Below, one piece after another: positions 43,713-50,071 of a stretch of DNA of 64,000 bases (position 1 is the first letter of the stretch; every line of letters starts with the position of its first letter). Location: assembly GCA_964623085.1 (NCBI GenBank), contig CAZUTO010000001.1, positions 62,001-126,000 of the forward strand, written 5' to 3'. The translations under genes and the position numbers were made by a program. Origin of the DNA: CAZUTO01 sp964623085. GTDB taxonomy: Bacteria > Pseudomonadota > Gammaproteobacteria > Pseudomonadales > GM7GCV1. The notes beneath the pieces are model-generated. The model was not told the DNA's origin and did no database searches. It saw only the letters and a list, made by a program, of their open reading frames with translations.

Positions 43713-44221
43713 TTCTCTGATGTGCTCTTTTGGCTATGCGATGTCCACTCACAAGTACCCCATTGTCCTGCACCTGAGGATACCCGCATTTCGATTCTGC
43801 TGATGTCGTATGCTTTAATCTCTGGATCCGCCAAAAGACGATTAAGCAGAAGCTCAGAAAATTCTTCCACCGTGGTATTGCGCACGGGCAGCAGCAGGCA
43901 GTCTGACTTATTGAAGCGCAATGTTTCGTCATTGAACCGAACGACATGTTCGGTATCGTTTGTTTCAATATCGAGGTAGGGCGAATGCATGGGTAGTAGC
44001 ATATATTCGTCAAGGTCGTCGCAAAGCACCTTGAGTTTTTGTTTCAAGTTTCCATAGTTAAAACAAAGACCGTTCTCGTTGACTGAGGATTCAATCTTTG
44101 TCGACACCGAAAAATTGTGTCCATGTAGTCGTTCTCTTTCGGTAGCAGAGAAAATCGTAAAGTGACCCGCCGAAAAATTCAGATACTCTTTGGCGATCTC
44201 AATAGTGGCGGTTCTTTTCAT
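43709..44221 (-). CDS. 6-pyruvoyl-tetrahydropterin synthase family protein (EXXHGH type)
   Basis: 170 residues. The PTPS fold is recognised by the zinc ligands His20 (FSAGHF) and His33/His35 (LHGH). The usual catalytic Cys of QueD/PTPS is missing: the motif reads E30-R-L-H-G-H, and the usual catalytic Asp-His pair reads Asp71-Glu72. From memory, an EXXHGH motif defines PTPS-III, which replaces dihydroneopterin aldolase (FolB) in folate synthesis. First gene of a three-gene unit, next to folD. Assignment to the family is firm; the exact reaction is an inference. Confidence 0.78.
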   Translation of the reverse strand: MKRTATIEIAKEYLNFSAGHFTIFSATERERLHGHNFSVSTKIESSVNENGLCFNYGNLKQKLKVLCDDLDEYMLLPMHSPYLDIETNDTEHVVRFNDETLRFNKSDCLLLPVRNTTVEEFSELLLNRLLADPEIKAYDISRIEMRVSSGAGQWGTCEWTSHSQKSTSEK

Positions 44222-44305
44222 TGAAGCTTCTTTTTCTAGATTGTGGATAAGTTTACGCAGTAGTCTTACGCCATTAAACTTTATATATTAGTTTAATATT
44301 ATATT

Positions 44306-45160
44306 TTAAGTATTTGAATTTAAAGTTTTTTCGCCTGACTCTAATGTTTGTGAAATCAGTGTATTGATTGTCATCGGTCCGACTCCGCCAGGGACTGGTG
44401 TGTAGGCTGCCACACGGTCCAAAAGTGGTTCTAATTCAACATCTCCAACACCACCTGGATGATAGCCGGCGTCGATAACAATCGCGTTGTCTTTTACCCA
44501 GCTGGCTTTAACGAACTCCGGCTTACCAACCGCTGCAACCACAATATCCGCTTGCTTGACTATATTTTCTAGATTTTTCGTTCGCGAATGGCAAATAGTC
44601 ACAGTTGCGTCCGCCGCTAACAGCATCATGGCCATCGGTTTTCCTAGTATTGCGCTGCGCCCAAGAACAACGGCGTGTTGGCCGGAGATGGGAACATCAT
44701 AGGCCTCTAGTATTGACATGATCCCCCTTGGCGTCGCACAACCGTAGGCTTTTTCACCCATGCTCATTCTTCCGAAACCGAGACAGGTGACGCCATCGAC
44801 GTCTTTACTGAGATCAATGGCGTCGAAGCAGGCACGTTCATCAATATGGGAGGGCACTGGGTGCTGCAACAAAATTCCATGCACGTTGCCGTCATCATTG
44901 AGCCGGAGGATGTGGGTGAGTAGTTGTTCGGTTGTCGTGGAAGAGGGCAGTTCGACCTTGACGGAATCCATGCCGATACGTCGACAGGCATTGCCCTTCA
45001 TATTCACGTAGGTTGCGGAAGCAGGGTCCTCGCCTACGAGTATAGTGGCGAGAATGGGCGTTACCCCATCGCCTCTTTGTTTTAAGGCCTCAACGCGTGT
45101 TGCAAATTGTGCTTCATTTTCTTTAGCGAGTTGGCGTCCATCTAAAACAATTGCTGTCAT
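44306..45160 (-). CDS. folD: Methylenetetrahydrofolate dehydrogenase/cyclohydrolase FolD
   Basis: Bifunctional one-carbon enzyme interconverting 5,10-methylene-, methenyl- and 10-formyl-THF with NADP+. 284 residues. [14 protein letters not shown] (active Tyr, with a shifted Lys), [14 protein letters not shown], and the Rossmann block [18 protein letters not shown] are intact; [13 protein letters not shown] closes the fold. In many relatives the first motif reads YVxxKxKAxxxxGI; here K-G-N-A is a mild variation. It lies 84 bases upstream of the PTPS gene on the same strand, with an AT-rich gap that probably holds a promoter. Confidence 0.96.
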   Translation of the reverse strand: MTAIVLDGRQLAKENEAQFATRVEALKQRGDGVTPILATILVGEDPASATYVNMKGNACRRIGMDSVKVELPSSTTTEQLLTHILRLNDDGNVHGILLQHPVPSHIDERACFDAIDLSKDVDGVTCLGFGRMSMGEKAYGCATPRGIMSILEAYDVPISGQHAVVLGRSAILGKPMAMMLLAADATVTICHSRTKNLENIVKQADIVVAAVGKPEFVKASWVKDNAIVIDAGYHPGGVGDVELEPLLDRVAAYTPVPGGVGPMTINTLISQTLESGEKTLNSNT

Positions 45161-45278
45161 GTATTTGGCATTATATTGGTGGATTTAGTCTAAGTATTTT
45201 CGCAAATCCGAATGCTGGATGATATAGCTAACAAAGCAGATATTTGCTTAATTAGTCGAACTAAACTAGTAGGTGTCG

Positions 45279-45307
45279 TTGACTGGATGCAGAGGCCTCA
45301 GTATCAT
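45279..45307 (+). promoter_or_regulatory. Promoter of the tRNA-Pro/Arg/His unit
   Basis: TTGACT (45279-45284), 17-base spacer, TATCAT (45302-45307), then a GC-rich discriminator GCGCG. This is the pattern of stringently controlled stable-RNA promoters. The first tRNA begins 28 bases after the -10. Confidence 0.8.
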
Positions 45308-45334
45308 GCGCGACCTTCGTTATTCAGAACGATT

Positions 45335-45411
45335 CGGGGTATAGCGCAGTCTGGTAGCGCGCCTGCTTTGGGAGCAGGATGTCGGGAGTTCGAATCTCTC
45401 TACCCCGACCA
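45335..45411 (+). tRNA. tRNA-Pro(TGG)
   Basis: A 77-base cloverleaf with encoded CCA. Acceptor CGGGGTA pairs with TACCCCG. Anticodon stem CCTGC/GCAGG encloses loop TTTGGGA, anticodon TGG. The T-arm has GTTCGAAT. Confidence 0.96.
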
Positions 45412-45451
45412 ATTTTTGGTAATCGCCTATTATTGGTTATCTGCGAATCGA

Positions 45452-45528
45452 GCGCCCATAGCTCAACTGGATAGAGCAACGGCCTTCTAAGCCGTAGGTT
45501 CCAGGTTCGAGTCCTGGTGGGCGCGCCA
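45452..45528 (+). tRNA. tRNA-Arg(TCT)
   Basis: A 77-base cloverleaf with encoded CCA. Acceptor GCGCCCA pairs with TGGGCGC. Anticodon stem ACGGC/GCCGT encloses CTTCTAA, anticodon TCT, reading AGA/AGG codons. Forty bases after tRNA-Pro, evidently one transcript. Confidence 0.96.
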
Positions 45529-45561
45529 TTTAGGTGGCATTTAGGATAAACAGATCGTTAT

Positions 45562-45638
45562 GGTGACTGTAGCTCAGTAGGTAGAGCGCTGGATTGTGAT
45601 TCCGGTCGTCGCGGGTTCGATTCCCGTCAGTCACCCCA
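45562..45638 (+). tRNA. tRNA-His(GTG)
   Basis: A cloverleaf with the extra 5' G (position -1) at 45562 facing C73, the identity element of tRNA-His. Acceptor GTGACTG pairs with CAGTCAC. Anticodon loop TTGTGAT, anticodon GTG. CCA encoded at 45636-45638. Confidence 0.96.
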
Positions 45639-45670
45639 TTTTAAATCTTTGATTACTAATCAGCAGACAA

Positions 45671-45699
45671 AAAAAAGCCTGGATAAACCAGGCTTTTTT
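45671..45699. terminator. Bidirectional terminator after the tRNA cluster
   Basis: A perfect 12-bp stem, AAAAAAGCCTGG (45671-45682) with CCAGGCTTTTTT (45688-45699), and loop ATAAA. It ends the plus-strand tRNA transcript and the minus-strand lipoprotein gene. Confidence 0.92.
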
Positions 45700-45718
45700 A
45701 AGATTTAGCTTTCAGCGC

Positions 45719-46237
45719 CTATTTGCCCAATGGATTGAGCTTATTAATCGCGTCTTCCACGTTTTCTTTTGTCTCAGACAGTGTCGCATCTGAAGGGACC
45801 GCATCTGCTGCACCAGCATTTGATGGAACGGCGTCTGATACTCGGTCAGCTAATGAATTTTGCAAATCTGAAGCAGAGCCTTCTGGTGCTGAGCCGGTTA
45901 ACGAACTTTTTAAATCCGAAACAGCGCCTTCAACACTTTCTACTTTTGAAGCCACGCCTTCTGTCACGTTTGAAACAGCATCGGTAGCGCCTGAAGCGAG
46001 TCCCGAGACAGTTTCAGTGGCGCCTTCGACTAGGCCTTCTGCACCTTCTACATAACCTCCAACCGCGTCAGTTACGCCTTCCACTTTATCAGTGACGCCT
46101 TCTAGCGTGCCTGTTACTGTTTCAGAAAGGCTTTCGGTTGTTGGCAGGGCGTCCGCTCCGCTGGTCGATGCATCTTTAGAGCAGCCGACAACGGCAAACG
46201 CGGTAATAATAAATAAACAAATTGAAATCACTCTCAT
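45719..46237 (-). CDS. Repeat-rich lipoprotein of unknown function
   Basis: 172 residues. Signal peptide 1-18 with a lipobox ending in Cys19 (AVVGC), so a lipoprotein; Ser at +2 suggests the outer membrane by the E. coli rule. Residues about 40-115 are a degenerate, roughly 7- to 11-residue repeat of the type VEGVTDAV / VEGATETV, built of Val, Thr, Ala, Glu and Gly and lacking aromatic residues almost entirely. It resembles LEA-like or apolipoprotein-like amphipathic helices. AAGGAGG lies ideally before the ATG, predicting strong translation. Placed alone between two tRNA units. I do not recognise a named family. Confidence 0.75.
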   Translation of the reverse strand: MRVISICLFIITAFAVVGCSKDASTSGADALPTTESLSETVTGTLEGVTDKVEGVTDAVGGYVEGAEGLVEGATETVSGLASGATDAVSNVTEGVASKVESVEGAVSDLKSSLTGSAPEGSASDLQNSLADRVSDAVPSNAGAADAVPSDATLSETKENVEDAINKLNPLGK

Positions 46238-46339
46238 GATTGTGTCCTCCTTCTAATAACGTTTAGAGATTGAAGTCTAGTCTCTTTGATTGATACATGG
46301 TAGCCATTTTATGTAAACAATGATCACTCGCGATTTTCA

Positions 46340-46368
46340 TTGATGCGAATAAAGGTCTATGGCAAAAT
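46340..46368 (+). promoter_or_regulatory. Promoter of tRNA-Leu (and possibly tig)
   Basis: TTGATG (46340-46345), 17-base spacer, CAAAAT (46363-46368), GC-rich discriminator CGCGGCCCG. Start near 46375, followed by a 15-bp tandem repeat before the tRNA. Confidence 0.65.
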
Positions 46369-46390
46369 CGCGGCCCGTTTTGGGGTGGTC

Positions 46391-46420
46391 TATCCTGTAC
46401 GAGACTATCCTGTACGAGAC
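46391..46420 (+). repeat. Perfect 15-bp tandem duplication in the tRNA-Leu leader
   Basis: TATCCTGTACGAGAC occurs twice with no gap (46391-46405, 46406-46420), ending 3 bases before the mature tRNA-Leu. Confidence 0.95.
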
Positions 46421-46423
46421 TAT

Positions 46424-46508
<85 letters not shown>

Positions 46509-46556
46509 TATTCATTTGTTACCAAGACTTCTCCTGTCGATTTGCGCGAGGAAAAA

Positions 46557-47861
46557 ATGCAAGTATCCGTTGAAACAATCACTGGTCTAGAGCGTCGAAT
46601 GACGGTTGAGCTGCCAAATTCAGAAGTGGACCAAGAGGTAAATGAACGGTTAAAGAAGGCCGCCAAAAACGTCCGTCTTGATGGTTTTCGAAAGGGCAAA
46701 GTGCCAATGAACGTTTTGCGTCAGCGGTTTGGTGCAAGTATTCGGAGTGAAGTGCTAGGTGAAGTAATTAATCGTTCCTACGGCGAGGCTCTTCAGCAAG
46801 AGAAAGTGCGTCCCGCAGGTATGCCGGCGATCGAGCCATTGAACGATGAAATTGCGGGGGACGAAACGTTTTCTTATACCGCAACTTTTGAGGTTTATCC
46901 TGAAATTGAGTTAAAAGATTTTTCAAGCCTTGAGATAGAAAAAGTAAGTGCCTCGGTCAGCGACGGGGATGTTGATGACATGATCGAGAATTTGCGTAAG
47001 CAGCACTCCAATTGGAATGCCGTTGAGCGGCAAGCTAAGGACGACGATCAAGTGACTATCGACTATGTCGGTACAGTGGATGGCGAAGAATTTGAAGGTG
47101 GTAAAGCCGAGGATAGCACGCTCAACTTAGGCAGTGGGCAAATGATACCGGGGTTTGAATCTGGCATTATTGGTATGAAAGCTGGTGATACTAGAAACGT
47201 TGAAGTGACCTTCCCAGAAGATTATCAAGCCGAGGATTTAAAGGGTAAGAATGCGGTTTTTGCGATCCATTTAAAGAGTGTTGAAGAACGTTCGCTACCA
47301 GAAGTGGATGCAGACTTTGTCGAAAAATTAGGCATAGGGAACGGTGATGCTGCAAAGCTGCGTGAAGAACTTCGCGCCAATATGGAACGTGAGCTAGGTA
47401 ATAAGACCTCATCTCATCTTAAAAACGCGGCTATGAAAGCTGTCGCAGATCTACATGAAATTGATTTGCCGAAATCCATGGTCAAGGAAGAAATCGGTCA
47501 AGTGAAGCGCCAAATGTTTCAGCAATATGGGGGAGGCCAAGATCTGGATGTTGATCAATTTCCTGACGAACCCTTTGTAGAGCAGGCGGAATCGCGCGTT
47601 AAGCTAGGCTTGATTATTTCAGAGATTGTGTCGGAAGCAAAAATAGAAGTTGATGACGATCGAGTTAAGCAAGAAATTTCTGTGCAGGCTGCTAGCTACG
47701 AAAATCCGGAAGAGATAGAGCAATACTATCAGCAGAATCAAGAAGTCATGAACTCGATGCGTATGAAAGTACTGGAAGATCAGGTAGTAGATCACATTCT
47801 TGAGAATGCATCTGTGAAAGAGGTGTCACTCAGCTATCAAGAGTTGATGGAAAAGCAATAA
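46557..47861 (+). CDS. tig: Trigger factor
   Basis: Ribosome-bound chaperone and peptidyl-prolyl isomerase. 434 residues from the ATG at 46557 (GAGGAAAA upstream); the frame is open into the tRNA but the MQVSVETITGLERR start is the family one. N-terminal ribosome-binding domain about 1-115 with the signature GFRKGKVPMNVLRQRFG, FKBP-type PPIase about 155-245 (VTIDYVGTVDGEEFEGG, MIPGFESGIIGM), and the helical C-terminal chaperone arms about 250-434. It may be co-transcribed with tRNA-Leu, as no terminator separates them. Confidence 0.97.
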   Translation: MQVSVETITGLERRMTVELPNSEVDQEVNERLKKAAKNVRLDGFRKGKVPMNVLRQRFGASIRSEVLGEVINRSYGEALQQEKVRPAGMPAIEPLNDEIAGDETFSYTATFEVYPEIELKDFSSLEIEKVSASVSDGDVDDMIENLRKQHSNWNAVERQAKDDDQVTIDYVGTVDGEEFEGGKAEDSTLNLGSGQMIPGFESGIIGMKAGDTRNVEVTFPEDYQAEDLKGKNAVFAIHLKSVEERSLPEVDADFVEKLGIGNGDAAKLREELRANMERELGNKTSSHLKNAAMKAVADLHEIDLPKSMVKEEIGQVKRQMFQQYGGGQDLDVDQFPDEPFVEQAESRVKLGLIISEIVSEAKIEVDDDRVKQEISVQAASYENPEEIEQYYQQNQEVMNSMRMKVLEDQVVDHILENASVKEVSLSYQELMEKQ

Positions 47862-47976
47862 TCCTTTCTAATACTAGTCTATCCAAGATGCGGCGCTGGG
47901 AAAGCTGATTTGAGCTTTGCTATTCGTCGATTTAGCGTTTTCCTAACTATTAATCATTAAGGGGTTGTTGGTAGCT

Positions 47977-48594
47977 ATGATCGGAGACAACATTGGTCAA
48001 GATGTGTTGGGTTTAGGCATGGTGCCAATTGTTGTTGAGCAGTCTTCGCGAGGGGAGCGCTCATATGACATCTATTCTAGATTGCTCAAGGAACGCGTCA
48101 TATTTTTGATTGGCCCTGTTGATGACCATACTGCCAACCTTGTAGTGGCACAGCTCTTATTCCTTGAATCAGACAATCCTGATAAAGATATCCATTTATA
48201 CATCAACTCGCCTGGAGGCTCGGTGACAGCTGGTATGTCGATTTACGACACCATGCAATTTGTGAAGCCGGATGTCAGTACAATGTGCATTGGCCAAGCC
48301 TGTAGCATGGGTTCTTTCCTCTTGGCCGCCGGCGCCTCAGGAAAGCGCCATTGTTTGCCAAATAGTCGTACGATGATTCACCAGCCTAGCGGCGGTGCGC
48401 AAGGTCAAGCTTCCGATATACACATACAGGCTCAAGAAATTCTTAAAATTAGAGAAAAATTGAACGAACTTCTGGCCAAACATACGGGTCAAAGTGCTGA
48501 AACGATTGCAAATGATACTGAGCGCGACAATTTTATGAGCGCTGAGGAATCCGTTAAATATGGGTTAGTCGATTCGGTCATCACGACTCGCTAA
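47977..48594 (+). CDS. clpP: ATP-dependent Clp protease proteolytic subunit ClpP
   Basis: Serine peptidase forming the tetradecameric barrel fed by ClpX and ClpA. 205 residues from the ATG at 47977; in-frame TTGs at 47965 and 47968 are alternatives, and the AAGGGG at about 47959-47964 is 12 bases from the ATG. Catalytic triad Ser110 (ACSMGS), His135 (MIHQPSGG) and Asp184 (ERDNFMSA). The IGP and [13 protein letters not shown] blocks are intact. It lies 115 bases after tig and 76 before clpX. Confidence 0.97.
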   Translation: MIGDNIGQDVLGLGMVPIVVEQSSRGERSYDIYSRLLKERVIFLIGPVDDHTANLVVAQLLFLESDNPDKDIHLYINSPGGSVTAGMSIYDTMQFVKPDVSTMCIGQACSMGSFLLAAGASGKRHCLPNSRTMIHQPSGGAQGQASDIHIQAQEILKIREKLNELLAKHTGQSAETIANDTERDNFMSAEESVKYGLVDSVITTR

Positions 48595-48623
48595 CTTTTT
48601 ACAGGGTAAGTTAATCTGGGTAG

Positions 48624-48637
48624 TCTAGAATTCTAGA
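48624..48637. promoter_or_regulatory. 14-bp perfect palindrome upstream of clpX
   Basis: TCTAGAATTCTAGA is fully self-complementary and sits 34 bases before the clpX ATG in the clpP-clpX gap. It could be an operator or a short mRNA hairpin; no named site is recognised. Confidence 0.4.
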
Positions 48638-48670
48638 TACCTCGCACGAAAAGAAAAGATACGGTTATTT

Positions 48671-49957
48671 ATGTCTGACAAAGAAAACGACAAATCTGAC
48701 GACAGCAAACTTCTATATTGCTCTTTCTGTGGCAAAAGCCAGCATGATGTTCGCAAGCTTATTGCGGGGCCGTCAGTCTTTATTTGTGATGAATGTGTCG
48801 AATTATGTAATGACATTATTCGCGAAGAAATCGAAGAGACCGACTCGGTGGCGGGTGATAGCAAGCTACCTACCCCAAAAGAAATAAAAGATATACTTGA
48901 TCAGTACGTTATTGGTCAGCCGCATGCCAAAAAAGTGCTTTCTGTAGCGGTATACAACCACTACAAGCGTCTGCGAACGCCGCAGAAATCTGGCGATGCC
49001 AATGTCGAGCTCGGCAAAAGTAATATTCTGCTAGTCGGTCCTACCGGATGTGGTAAAACACTGCTGGCCGAAACGCTCGCTCGCTTGCTAAATGTGCCTT
49101 TCACTATCGCTGATGCAACGACGTTAACCGAGGCGGGTTATGTCGGTGAAGATGTTGAAAATATCATCCAAAAATTGTTGCAGAAGTGTGATTACGACGT
49201 TGAGAAAGCGCAAATGGGCATCGTCTATATCGACGAAATCGATAAGATATCCAGGAAGTCGGATAATCCTTCCATTACACGAGATGTATCTGGAGAGGGT
49301 GTACAGCAAGCACTTTTGAAACTTATTGAGGGAACCGTTGCTTCTGTGCCGCCGCAAGGGGGACGTAAGCATCCACAACAGGAGTTCCTTCAGGTAGATA
49401 CATCTAGCATCTTGTTTATTTGTGGCGGTGCATTTGCTGGTTTGGATAGAGTGATTCGTGATCGAACGGAGAAAGGCGGCATTGGCTTTAATGCAGACGT
49501 AGCAACAAAGGACGACAGTAAGACTCTCGGCGAGCTATTTCGCTCCGTTGAGCCTGAAGATCTGATTAAATTTGGGTTGATCCCCGAATTCGTGGGCCGT
49601 TTGCCTGTTTTAGCGACATTAGAAGAGCTAGATAAACAAGCGCTTGTCAAAATTCTGACTGAACCAAAGAACTCGCTTACGAAGCAGTACACTAAGTTAT
49701 TTGAAATGGAATCTGTCGAAGTCGATTTTCGCCCAGAGGCGTTGGATGCGATAGCTGAGAAAGGCTTAGAGCGCAAGACTGGGGCTCGAGGTTTGAGGTC
49801 TATTCTCGAGGCCGTACTGCTCGATACGATGTATCAGATTCCATCGCAACCAAACGTCGTTAAAGTCGTGATAGATGGGTCAGTCATAGAAGGCGAGAGT
49901 GAACCTATCTTGGTTTATGAAAACAGTTCGCCGCAGAAAGCAATTTCGGACGAATAG
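48671..49957 (+). CDS. clpX: ATP-dependent Clp protease ATPase subunit ClpX
   Basis: AAA+ unfoldase recognising ssrA and other tags for ClpP. 428 residues: N-terminal C4 zinc domain (Cys17, Cys20, Cys39, Cys42), Walker [13 protein letters not shown] near 119, pore loop GYVGEDV, Walker [10 protein letters not shown], sensor-2 [10 protein letters not shown] and the ClpP-binding IGF-type loop region ([12 protein letters not shown]). The last gene before a strong terminator. Confidence 0.98.
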   Translation: MSDKENDKSDDSKLLYCSFCGKSQHDVRKLIAGPSVFICDECVELCNDIIREEIEETDSVAGDSKLPTPKEIKDILDQYVIGQPHAKKVLSVAVYNHYKRLRTPQKSGDANVELGKSNILLVGPTGCGKTLLAETLARLLNVPFTIADATTLTEAGYVGEDVENIIQKLLQKCDYDVEKAQMGIVYIDEIDKISRKSDNPSITRDVSGEGVQQALLKLIEGTVASVPPQGGRKHPQQEFLQVDTSSILFICGGAFAGLDRVIRDRTEKGGIGFNADVATKDDSKTLGELFRSVEPEDLIKFGLIPEFVGRLPVLATLEELDKQALVKILTEPKNSLTKQYTKLFEMESVEVDFRPEALDAIAEKGLERKTGARGLRSILEAVLLDTMYQIPSQPNVVKVVIDGSVIEGESEPILVYENSSPQKAISDE

Positions 49958-49964
49958 TGATGAA

Positions 49965-49997
49965 GTAAAAAGGCCAATCATAGATTGGCCTTTTTAC
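49965..49997. terminator. clpX terminator
   Basis: A perfect 15-bp stem, GTAAAAAGGCCAATC (49965-49979) with GATTGGCCTTTTTAC (49983-49997), and a 3-base loop (49980-49982). The stem contains the T-tract. The lon heat-shock -35 begins at the last base. Confidence 0.9.
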
Positions 49998-50024
49998 TTG
50001 TAATTCCGTTATTTAACCCCATGT
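49997..50024 (+). promoter_or_regulatory. Candidate sigma32 (heat-shock) promoter of lon
   Basis: CTTGTAA (49997-50003), 13-base spacer, CCCCATGT (50017-50024). It is close to the RpoH consensus CTTGAAA-N11-15-CCCCATNT and lies 47 bases before the lon ATG. Confidence 0.75.
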
Positions 50025-50071
50025 TGGATTAAGTAACCCTAATTAGCTAACTAGCCATCGAGCCAGCATTT

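Noticed and set aside
41347..44221. Idea that the YhhQ transporter and the PTPS protein form a queuosine cluster (PTPS as QueD)
   Set aside because: They are on opposite strands, separated by two genes, and the PTPS protein lacks the QueD catalytic Cys; EXXHGH points elsewhere.
45170..45175. Perfect minus-strand TATAAT just before folD
   Set aside because: No -35 at 16-18 bases, and the start site would leave almost no leader; may be chance in AT-rich DNA.
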